Shown piece after piece: positions 27,235-37,926 of a stretch of 64,000 bases of DNA; the first letter of the stretch is position 1, and each line of letters opens with the position of its first letter. A program made the translations under genes and the position numbers. The stretch comes from Brugia malayi (taxonomy: Eukaryota > Nematoda > Chromadorea > Rhabditida > Onchocercidae), in NCBI RefSeq assembly GCF_000002995.4, contig NW_025062475.1:6886187-6950186 (forward strand), given 5' to 3'. The notes beneath the pieces were generated by a model. It was given only the letters and a program-made list of their open reading frames with translations, was not told where the DNA came from and ran no database searches.

Positions 27235-30200
27235 ATGGAATCGCTTTATCGAAGTGAAGAAATGTGCTTAGCACAGTTGTTTCTGCAAACGGAAGCTGCG
27301 TATACTTGCGTCGCAGAGCTAGGAGAATTGGGTCTTGTGCAATTTCGTGATGTAAGTTTGATTTTATTCATGGTTAACATCACTTGCGATTCGCATGATT
27401 GTTCCGATTTTTGTATTCGGCAGTTAGTGTTTAGCAATGTTTGATAGTTGCGTTTTGTTTATTAGGACGATGATAACGTTGATTACACTTATCATTTCAG
27501 CTCAATCCAGATGTAAGTGCTTTCCAACGGAAATTTGTGAATGAAGTGCGAAGATGTGATGAAATGGAACGAAAATTAAGTATGTTAGTGGTTTTTGAAG
27601 TGAAATATATTTTAGAATTTACAGCTCCAGTAGCTATCTATGCCCTACACTATACTTTTCACTCTTTATTTACACTTCCCTATTATATATATTATGTATT
27701 TATCGTAAATGTCTTCAGCAGAAAACATTAAAACGTGAAGTGGTTAATATTACAACACCTGTTGAGAAATGATGTAGTAAATTTCTTTTTAGGGTTTTTG
27801 GAGCGTGAAATCAAAAAAGACTTAATACCAATGTTGGATACAGGCGAAAATCCAGATGCTCCACAACCGAAAGAGATGATTGATTTAGAAGTGGGTGGTA
27901 TAATAAATAATATACAGATTCATAGTAGAGAAGAAACAACTTCTATCACACTGTTAGATTAAAGCTGTTACATTTGACGGATTCCCAGTTATTGATTGTT
28001 GTAGGCAACATTCGACAAGTTAGAAACTGAATTACAAGAGGTTAATCAAAATGAAGAAATGCTGAAGAAAAACTTCTCGGAATTAACGGAACTAAAACAC
28101 ATTCTTCGGAAAACACAACAGTTCTTCGAAGAGGTATTATTACAAGCCATCATTTTATTCATAGGTGGGGTTAAGTTAATTCGAATATAAGTAAGTGGAT
28201 TAATATTAAAAAAATAGGAAGACATTTCAGCTGCATCTATTAACTAAAAAAATGCCTATGTGATTAGGTAAGAAGTAGGTCAACAAAGGCCGTAAGTTGA
28301 GTTGGAACAGGTTAATTATTAATGAAATAGATTTCACGAATTGTACATGATGAAATTAACCGCGTTAGTGTATTATCCAAGTAAACTTGACGTTGATCGT
28401 GCAGTAGGAGGTTATGCCTCATAGGAAATAATGCAGTGTGAATGGTAGGATAAGAATGGAAATAAATTTACTGAAAAGCTAAAGCAGAGCTTTAGAATTT
28501 GTAAATTTCTGTAAAATCGCTGAATCCTTCGAACTCGATGAGTTTGGTCTTAGGCAATCTGAACTTTGTAACTATCAGTTCACATTCAATGAATCACATT
28601 GAGGAATGCTAGACGTGGCTTTTGCACATTTCTGTTTTGCGGTAGTTGTTTTGTGCGGTTTTTTGTCTGAGATTTTGATGTTATTAGATGTAATCGGAGT
28701 TTCTGACATTATTGGAATTAATTCCTAACATTTTTGTGATATTTTCATTAACATAATTTTAATTTTGGTGTTCTTTTTTTTTTTTTTTTCGAAATGCTTT
28801 TTCTGAAATTTATATTATCTGAGGGTAGCATTTTTATTTGGCAGTCGAGTTTGGATGGTTTGGCCAACCCCCTTTACATTGAAATGACCACTTAATCCGG
28901 TCCATTTTGGAATGTCTCATCTTAGAAAAGTTATATCTGAGGATTCGTAGAAGCAGTATGTTACTCTGTGACATCAGTATTCATTTCCCGATTTTCCTCT
29001 ATATCTACGTAGGTATACGCAGTTGATAATGTTCCACTTTTGTGATACTTGAGTGGATTTAGTAGTTTTATTGGTCGAGATCTTCACTAATCAAATGCTA
29101 ACTTTAAAACGGCCTGACCTCATCTGCTTTTCTCACCACTGATTTCTCTCATAAAGTAAATTTCATCGTTTCTGAACTTAATGGCTCTTTAACATAGTTA
29201 TTTCGTAAGATATTAATTAGCACTAATTGAAGTGATCCTTCTTTTCGTTATCGATACTCATCAATAACAGTGAGTAATAAGGAATACGAACTGTCGATTT
29301 TTTGACAAAATGTTAACTGTGTTTGCTGTATTTCAGGAAAAGCATTTCATCTAGTAACCATTTTATCAAGACTTATTTTATGTTTGCATATCAAGAAGCT
29401 TAAAATAAATTGTCTTTAATAGCACCTGTTTATTGTTTTGAAAAGTCTTTTGCTTTTTTTATTACATAGTATGGGTTTTCTGAACGATGCAGGTGGAATA
29501 TGGTAGATGGCCGTATGCAAAACGAGAGGAGAATCAACGTCGTTTTATTCGTGAAGAGGAGCAAAGCCTTTTGAGCGAATCGCGAAGCATGGCAGTTACT
29601 TTGCGCTTGGGGTAAGTATAAAGTTGTGTTCGTTACTTCTGTAATGTTATGATCTGTCTTTCAATGTTTGCGTTTTTATCTACAATCATATTTATGTTTG
29701 CATGGTTAGAAGCATGAATAGTTGTATACTGTAACAAATGAGTTGTGTTTGCGTTCAGAACTCAGTTCAGTTCAGTTCAGAATGTCAATATTCGTTCAGT
29801 TCAGAATGTCAATATAATGTCACCTAAGCTATAAAACTGTGTTTTATTGGATTTTCTGATTGCATGCTTTTATGAACGAATAATGTATAGATTACTTAAT
29901 TCCTACTTTGCAACAAAAGGAATTAATTACAAAAAATAAATTTTCAAGAAACTAATATTCTCATGAGAAGACTTTAATTGAATTGTTTGAATTTTTTTAT
30001 TGCCATCATTCAATATGTTGCTTAATTTTTTGTCGGTTTGCTTTTCTAAACATAATTTTTTTGGAACTGTAGTAGGCCTAAATCAATTATATTTGATTGC
30101 GCTTAGTTAATCGCTGATTCATAATGATGAAAAGTGGAATTTCTTTGTTCAGGCAGACTGTTTGAACTGTCATCATCATCATTCCGTTATTAAGTTATGA

Positions 30201-33200
30201 CATAAAGTACCGAAAAACCTTCTTGAATTGCTGTGACTTGCTTCTCGGGTTCGAAGGTCATCGTATCAGAGATAAATGTCTTAAATCTCTAAAAATCTTT
30301 GGCACTTTGTCCCCTCTCTCTAAAATTAAAAGATTTCTCGTTAGTTTCAACAGTTTAAGAATAAATCGGATTGTTTGTTGTGCAGCAATTAGTTCTGTTG
30401 CTTCTGTTAGGCTGGAGCGGAAACAATCGTGCCACCAAATGCGCCAGTTGCTACCGGTCTCCCAGAACAGATCGTTCTGCAAGAAACTGAGGGAATAGGC
30501 ATCGAGTTATCCGGTGCCGGAGTCACTGGCCAAATGTTTGCTAATTTTGGGTATGTCTCTTGTTCTCTTTTTTGCTTCATACGTGCAGTTAAACCATATG
30601 CAGTGTGCCGTTTATGTACCGAACATTTGTCTTAAATTATTTTGTCCCTTCTAATTTTAACCAAGTCATTCAGATCTTCAAAGAACGCAGTTAAAAACTC
30701 AGACGTACAAGTTCTATATCCTTATTTTTATAAGTGGATCTATCTTTCGTTTTTTATATATCTTTCTAAATCATTGACAATATTCATTCTAACGGCTGAA
30801 ATGGGAGAGAGTAAGTCCTCGAAAATGGGCTTTTTTGTATGACTTGGTGAATTGTTATTTGTCTAAACTAACAGTTTCTATTTTTTTTAAATTTGCTTCT
30901 GGACTTTAAAAGCTCTATCTAATAGTGTTCCACGCTTCTTTACTAACTCAGTTTTTAATATTACGTCGAATTTTCAAAAGAAACTTTTAAAAATAGGTTT
31001 TACAAAATTCAAAATTAAATTCGAAGTTTTTGATTATCTAAACAATTTATCTAGAATTCTTTTGAAATCATAACTTGATTTTTTGCTTTTTAGTTGTTAT
31101 AACGTTTTGTCAAGTTCTCTATTTGTAATTACTTGATTGTTTCATGTTTCCTATTATAACCTGATATTTAGCTCATCTGAAAAGAGGCGAACTTTAAACC
31201 AGATTTTGCACATTGTCTCAACCACATTTTTCTTTTCAACCGTTTTCATGTTTTTCCCCTTTTTTTTTTTTTTTTTTTGTTTAGTTTTTATTATTTTTCT
31301 TTAATCTTAAAATTTTGACGGTACAACCTTGGTGCGTATCCAGAAGATACATGAGTATTGTGACATAAATTTTGCATGTTTTCTAGATTTTGTAAGGCAA
31401 ACAATACAGTTATTGTGGATCATTTCCAGAACAATATTTTCTTTTAAAGCAAAAGTTTTTTGCATACACAAATTAGTTAATTAAATTGTGAACCTTTCGT
31501 TTTGATAGGTCACTTCAATGTTACTATAAATTAAAAATTTTCTATTTAGTTTTGTTGCTGGTGTCATTGAGAGAGAGCGGCTTCCAGCATTTGAACGACT
31601 GCTGTGGCGTGCTTGTCGTGGCAATGTCTTCTTGCGGCAGTCTGAAATAGCCGAACCACTTATCGACACTACCACTGTGAATCATTATTTCCGTATTCTG
31701 CCATCTTGCATAACAGATATTGTTCTATAAATATCTATTTAAGTAATAAATTCCCCTATCTTTCCTAACCAGGCAATGGTATTGCTTGCATAATTTAGCA
31801 GATTTCTTACCTTAAAATGTTATAATCGTTACTTATCTGTGGTTACTTACCTATGCATATCTTCAACTAAGTCTTTAATGTATAACACTAAAAAAATATG
31901 GACTTTTTCAGGGGGACCCAATCATCAATACAGTGTTTATTATATTTTTCCAAGGTGATCAGTTGAAAACTCGTGTTAAAAAAATTTGCGAAGGGTACAC
32001 TTTTTTTTGTTTGTTAAAAACTGAATCATTTATTGTCTATTTGCTACACATGAATTTTATGTATTCCAGCTTTCGAGCAACTCTTTATCCGTGTCCGGAC
32101 ACTCCTCAAGAACGACGAGAAATGTCAATAGGGGTGATGACTCGTATTGAAGATCTGAAAACTGTTTTAGGACAAACACAAGACCATCGACATCGTGTTC
32201 TGGTTACTTTCATTCCTTGGCAACTTAATTAATTTTCAAACCTCTTTGATATTGAAGTCAGAGTCTCCGAAATCTTCTAGAAGATTTTTAAAACTGATAA
32301 ATGCCGTACATTTCTACATATGATCTTTCTCAACCTATTTCAGGTTGCTGCATCGAAAAATGTACGTATGTGGCTAACAAAAGTGCGTAAAATCAAATCT
32401 ATTTATCATACATTGAATTTGTTCAATTTGGATGTCACCCAGAAATGTCTGATTGCTGAATGTTGGTGTCCGGTAGCTGATTTAAATCGCATCCAACTGG
32501 CACTCAAAAGGGGAACGGTTGGTTAAGTCACTTTGTTTATATGTTTTCCTGTTTATATATGTGTTCCATTAAATTCAAAGTTTTCAACAGATTAAAATTT
32601 CTAGGATACTATTTTATTTTTTTCAGTCATCATTACGTGATAGTTATGAATTTTAAAGTTTTAAATGTTTTAGTTTTAGGAAGAATCAGGAAGTACAGTA
32701 CCATCAATTCTAAATCGTATGTCAGGTATAACGGAAGCACCTCCAACTTTTCATCGTGTTAACAAATTCACGCGTGGTTTCCAAAACATTGTCGATGCGT
32801 ATGGCATTGCATCGTATCGAGAAATAAATCCGGGTATAATATTTTTGCAAGTTATGAAGGCATTGGTCTTCTGAAATTTCCTTGCGTGGAAAATGTGTAC
32901 AGTCAAGAATTTGAAACTGTAAACTCTAAAAAATAAGTTGTGTTAAAAAATTACTTATAGCTCCATACACAATGATCACATTCCCGTTTATTTTCGCTGT
33001 TATGTTTGGTGACTGCGGCCATGGACTCATTATGCTTTTATGCGCTCTCTTTTTTATATATCGAGAAAAGCATTTAGAAGCAGCTCGAATAAATGATGAG
33101 GTTTATAATTCTTATTTTAATATGAAATCACGAGATAAAGGATTGAGAAATTAAGGAGAACTCATAGCCGGTTGCAGTTGTAAGGTCGCTTGTTAAGCGA

Positions 33201-36200
33201 GGCAAATATTTCCACTGCCATAGAGCGTTTTTTTTTTTTCGCCAAATTTTCGTTTCGTGAAAATGTATGAGATTAGTAATGCTTATTTTAAGTAACTTGC
33301 AGATTTTCCAAACATTTTTTAACGGTCGTTATGTGATATTTCTGATGGGTTGCTTTTCTGTATACACGGGATTCATCTATAACGATGCATACAGCAAATC
33401 ATTCAATTTATTCGGAAGTTCATGGAGAAATATCTACGCGGATTTAAGTAAATATGAGTCTGAGAAGGAACTTATGCTTACACCACAGTGGGCTTATTAC
33501 AATTTGGTTGGACATCTTTGGATATTCTCCTCGTTTTTTCTTGACTCCTTTTTAGATTCAATCGTAGTTTACATAGTCACTTTCTTTGGTAATCCTATTG
33601 CGTTACTGCAACTTATTTATCTATTTCAGTCAATTGGCCCTTATCCTATAGGTGTTGATCCAATTTGGAATCTTGCGGAGAGCAACAAATTGAATTTTTT
33701 AAACTCGATGAAAATGAAAATGTCTATCATAATTGGTGTTGCGCAAATGACATTTGGTGTCATGTTAAGTTATGAGAATTACAAGTAAGTTTATGATTAA
33801 AATAACTTTTTTATGGAGGATGACTGTTCAAATTTCCTGTTTCTTATGGCTTAAAAAGCTTTTGAGGCGTCTCTTGCTTTCTCCACTCTCCTTGTAAGAA
33901 TCTAGGATACCGTGGATGTACTGAATCAGGAACTGTTGCAAACCCATTTCGACTTTCTTTACAAGACTCTCAAAATAGAAGTGATCTGACTTGCTATTAA
34001 TTGTAGATACTTTGGTTCTCGTCTAGATATCCTATATATGTTTATCCCACAAATGCTATTCCTTGGCTGTATTTTCATTTACCTTTGTTTAGAAATTCTC
34101 TTCAAATGGCTGCTTTTCTCTGCTAAGGTAAGCATTCAGTTTTTTAGAATTCAAACGAACTTAATAACACAGCACATGTTGCTGGGCTAATAAAATTAAA
34201 AAAGTAAAAGAAAATTGTAAAACTTGTGAGAATTGAGATACTTGATATCCTCTTCGATTGCTTACTTATTAAAACTTGCTTTGAAATCATTGCCTAGGAA
34301 CTGTCCGTTTCAAATGAAGTAATGGAGATAGCAATTATTAGATTTAATGTTTGCACCCGTCGTTGTTTCTAATTATATGCATTAAAAAAATTGGTAGGTT
34401 ATATATAATGCTCCAGTTGTTGTTTGGATATGTAATTTTTTTTATATGCCGATATCTGCAAAAATTATTCCAGACTTCCGTAATCCCAATATGCCATACC
34501 AGCTTTTGTTTTTACGATTTCTTTTGTATGCGATTATTGCAGAGTGGTTATGTTTTGGGTTATGAATATCCATCGTCTAATTGTGCCCCGTCGTTGTTGA
34601 TAGGGTTTATTAGCATGTTTATGATGAAGTATCGCCCATCTGGATTTCTTGATCCTGAAGGAAATGTGTATCCGCAGTGTTATCTGAATCTTTGGTATCC
34701 GGGTCAGGTTAGCTTTCTGATTTTTTTATCCACTTAAATAAATTATTTTGAACGTTCATTTTGAAATTCTCTTCTAAATATAAGAGTTGATTAGATATGT
34801 CAAATAAAGAAAAGTTCTGTACAGTGTACGTTGTAACATTTATTTACTTATTTTTTATTTCTAGAATATCGTAGCAAACTTTTGAAGACTTGATTAACTT
34901 GTTTTCTATATAGTTGCAATTTCAATAGTTTTAGTCATTTTTTGAAACATTATTTGTGCTTATTGCGGCAGTGTGCATCCCGATTATGTTATTTGGTAAG
35001 CCGTATATGCAGTGGAAGGAGTTCAAAGAGCGAGCCACCTTAGGAAGTTCTAACTTGGTTTGAAAATTTCTATATTGAACATATCTAAACGCAAGTACTA
35101 TCTGGATCGGCTAAAAGTTTTGTGTGTCAGTGCTTCGAAATGATTATTTTTTAGGGTTGGAATTAAAATCCAAAAAAACTTTGAGAACGCTTTTAACTAT
35201 GTATTCGGTAGAATTCAAAACTTTTAACTATGTATTCGGTAGAACTTGCTTTTTACCTCGTTTAGACTAGTAATTGTTATTGTTGGTACTCAAATTTAGT
35301 AACATAGGCTTATATTTTTGCTGCATATGTTTTTAAAGTGTAATCGAAATGACCCTAGAATTGGCCCAGTGGTGGCAATGATTCAATTGCCGCTTATATG
35401 ACTGCAAAATTGTACGCATTGTAATTAGTTATATTTCCTGTAACATAGCAGCCAGTCCATCAATCGATCATTGGTTGATCATTTTTAAAGAAAAATCGCT
35501 TCCTTTTTCTTTAATTAGAATTTCAAATTTCTGGTGAATTAATTCAAATTTCAAAATTCTTGGTGCAGTGGGAAACTGAACATTGGAGCGCGTTCAGTTA
35601 CATAGAGTTGAGCGGCACTTGGATCGTTTTCAGCACTACAGTACTACACGAAATTATTTTTTATCATTTTGTGGTCAAATGGAGGGAAGCATAATTAATA
35701 TTCTGGACATTCATAATATAGAACACATTATCCTCATTGTAAATTTTTAATCGCTATACTCGTTTGTTTCCGTCCTTCGGCTAATATTTCTGAACTGCTT
35801 ATTCTGTCTTGTTTATCTTCATAGAATTTTTAGAACTTTATTACATTCTTTATTTGTTTAGAGTGTTCGTGCTGAATCGAATGGTGATGATGCACACATA
35901 ATCCACAATGATTTATCGAGATCATCAACCACGCATATTGAGGAAAAAGTGCGTTCATGCTTAGTTTTACTTTTTAAAAGGATATAGGATATATTCAGAA
36001 AAGGGCATTACTTTGTGTTTTAGTTCGATTTTGCTGATGTTATGATTTATCAAGCTATTCATACTATTGAATTTGCTCTGGGTTGCATATCGCACACTGC
36101 TTCATATCTTCGCCTTTGGGCACTTTCGCTTGCTCATGCTCGTAAGTTATGAATTATCTATTGATTATCCTTTCTTTGTATGTTAAGCTCATATTTTGTT

Positions 36201-36886
36201 AGAAATTGCATTTTAGCAAATGTTTTAGAAAAATGCACATTTTAGCAGTCTTCGAGAAGAAAGGTAGTGAGTATTTTAAAAGGTCCAAGGAGGATAAGTG
36301 GTAGTGAATTTTTAGTGTGAGTATTTATTATCTGCAAAAGATGGGATTTGAATTTTAATTATTGACAAATAATCTTGCTAATATATTAGTGATGTTTTGT
36401 ATCTTTAGAATTATCGGACGTATTATGGACCATGGTTTTCCGTCAGGCTTTTATGCTAAATGGTTATATGGGAGCAGTAGCGACATATGTTCTCTTTTTT
36501 CTATTTGCTTCTCTTTCATTTTCAATTTTAGTCATGATGGAGGGTCTCAGCGCTTTTCTACATGCTCTTCGTCTGCATTGGTGTGTTTTTCGTATCTTAT
36601 TTTGAAATATACTTAAAACGTACTTTGCACAGCGTAATTGTTGGTCGGATGTTGCAGCTTGTGAATGTAATAATAATTTGGGTGCTATTAGTAACTAATT
36701 TTATGTAATGTCTCAGTCTATGGAAGATTATCAATTTAAGAAAGTTTGTTATTGATCTCAGTACTTCTTTCATTTTGCAGGGTTGAATTTCAAAGCAAAT
36801 TCTACAAAGGACTTGGTTATGCTTTTGTTCCATTTTCATTCGATAAAATCCTAGAAGAGGCTCGTACTGCTGAGGAAAATATATAA
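27235..36886 (+). CDS. unc-32: V-type proton ATPase subunit a (UNC-32 type)
   Basis: Membrane subunit a of the Vo sector, which carries protons through the V-ATPase. Exons: 27235-27351, 27501-27579, 27793-27890, 28005-28133, then either 29493-29611 or 30411-30550, then 31550-31676, 31912-31994, 32070-32202, 32344-32517, 32680-32833, 32961-33100, 33303-33506, 33630-33784, 34007-34127, 34543-34707, 34935-35057, 35862-35948, 36024-36141, 36409-36580 and 36781-36886. All phases match, giving 867 or 874 residues, normal for the family. Key blocks: [58 protein letters not shown] and [20 protein letters not shown], whose Arg is the essential proton-channel Arg. The end is [19 protein letters not shown]. 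elegans unc-32 has mutually exclusive exons at the same place, which favours that paralogue over the other nematode a subunits. A likely AATAAA lies at 37425. Confidence 0.95.
29493..29611 (+). other. Mutually exclusive exon A of the V-ATPase a gene
   Basis: Enters in phase 0 after a TGCAG acceptor and leaves in phase 2 at GG|GTAAGT. It encodes a charged segment ([20 protein letters not shown], ending VTLRLG) in the cytosolic N-terminal domain. It replaces, and cannot be joined in frame to, exon B. Confidence 0.8.
29699..29866 (+). promoter_or_regulatory. Intronic TGCATG elements between the alternative exons
   Basis: TGCATG at 29699-29704 and 29861-29866, plus GCATG at 29712-29716, lie between exons A and B. 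A further TGCATG lies at 31373-31378, after exon B. UGCAUG is the binding site of Fox-family splicing factors (FOX-1/ASD-1 in C. elegans). A function here is inferred from position. Confidence 0.45.
29770..29815. repeat. 22-bp direct repeat pair inside the V-ATPase intron
   Basis: Two identical 22-bp units, 29770-29791 and 29794-29815, beginning gttcagttcagaatg, preceded by more ttcag units. Between exons A and B. Confidence 0.85.
30411..30550 (+). other. Mutually exclusive exon B of the V-ATPase a gene
   Basis: Acceptor TTCTGTTAG, phase 0 in, phase 2 out at GG|GTATGT: the same phases as exon A. It encodes a Gly/Pro/Val-rich segment ([20 protein letters not shown] ... GQMFANFG). Joining A to B gives a frame shift and an early stop, so the two are exclusive. 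A U/G-rich stretch (ttgtttgttgtgcag) lies just upstream at 30371-30385. Confidence 0.8.
35190..35244. repeat. Short tandem duplication, period 31 bp
   Basis: The 24-base unit starting cttttaactatgtatt occurs at 35190-35213 and again at 35221-35244, inside a V-ATPase intron. Confidence 0.85.
35371..35430 (+). repeat. Dispersed 60-bp repeat, copy 1
   Basis: Matches 39181-39240 in the same orientation at about 51 of 60 positions, including an identical core atatgactgcaaaattgtac. It lies in a V-ATPase intron. Confidence 0.8.
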
Positions 36887-37926
36887 TATTTCGAAACTCC
36901 ATGCTATTCTGCTTTTTATACAACTTTTATTCTTGATTTGAAAATATCTATATGATTTATTATAGTTCAGTTTCCTGTTTTCTTTTTTTATTCACCATCT
37001 TATGTAGTATAAATAATAAGCTTGAGTTCCTAAAGTCTTGCAAGAATTTTGAAACATAGTGAAAGCATTATAAAAAATTCCATTTCTATATTCGTTGAAG
37101 TTATCTAGCTGTTTTGTCACATTGATGTATAAAAATGCATTTAGTTTGCGACGAGTTGTGTTTGTCTTAGTTGTCTGTTATGTTTAGTTTGACGACATAA
37201 TTGTTATAATGGTTTCTTTATAAGTTTTTTGGATTGCGATGATGTGAAGCTCTCCAGATTTTATGCTTTTTGAAAATCTCTACATATGGTGTAACTTTGA
37301 TGCGATTGCGTTATGTTGTCCAATAAAGGTATTGTGTCGCGTTTTGCAGTATTGTTGTAATGTATAAATATTCGTGTTGTCAGTTATAAATAGTGCACTG
37401 CTTTGTCTACAAAAAATTTGTTGAAATAAAGATGTTGTATCATTTAAAAACACGATGTTTTAAACAAAAGTAAAATATCAGGTTAGTTTTTATTTTTAAT
37501 ATTTGGGTTGGGAACATCAGCTTGAATTTGTCCTCTTCGGAGTTTGATATTTTTGGACATGTCGGGTAAATTCATGAAATCGCAGTCTTCCGCAAACTCT
37601 TTGTTAGGTCTTGGTTATGTGGGTTTATTGAGGTTTCCCTAGTAGTTTGCGGTCTTACAAGATTCTAATTGTATTTGTTAATGTGATGAGAATAATCCAT
37701 TGGATAAAGTATGGTTGTTTATCACTAAATGTTTTCATTCTATTTTGACTTCTGTGAACAAAGGCGGAGTTATTTAATGTTGATTTCAGAGTTCCAATAG
37801 CGCCGTTTTGTCACATGTGGATCAGATTCACAATTCCAAGAGCAATTCCAGGTAATGGGAGTGGATTCTATTAAATTTATTCCTTAAACTAATTGCAACA
37901 ATTTTGCAGCCAACCTGAAAATGAAT
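36887..37926. other. Intergenic, convergent 3' ends of V-ATPase and kinase genes
   Basis: Contains the V-ATPase 3' UTR with AATAAA at 37425-37430. No other coding exon seen. Confidence 0.6.

Noticed and set aside
30241..30262. ggttcgaagg as a tRNA B box
   Set aside because: No matching A box or cloverleaf could be drawn, and it lies in the V-ATPase intron.
34351..34542. N-terminal extension of the V-ATPase exon at 34543
   Set aside because: Open only by chance upstream of a good ATTATTGCAG acceptor; the preceding exon already joins at 34543 in phase.
37884..37926. An extra final exon for the kinase
   Set aside because: The implied intron (GTAAATTCATTTTCAG) would be only 16 bases, too short to splice; the frame stops at TAA 37927-37929.
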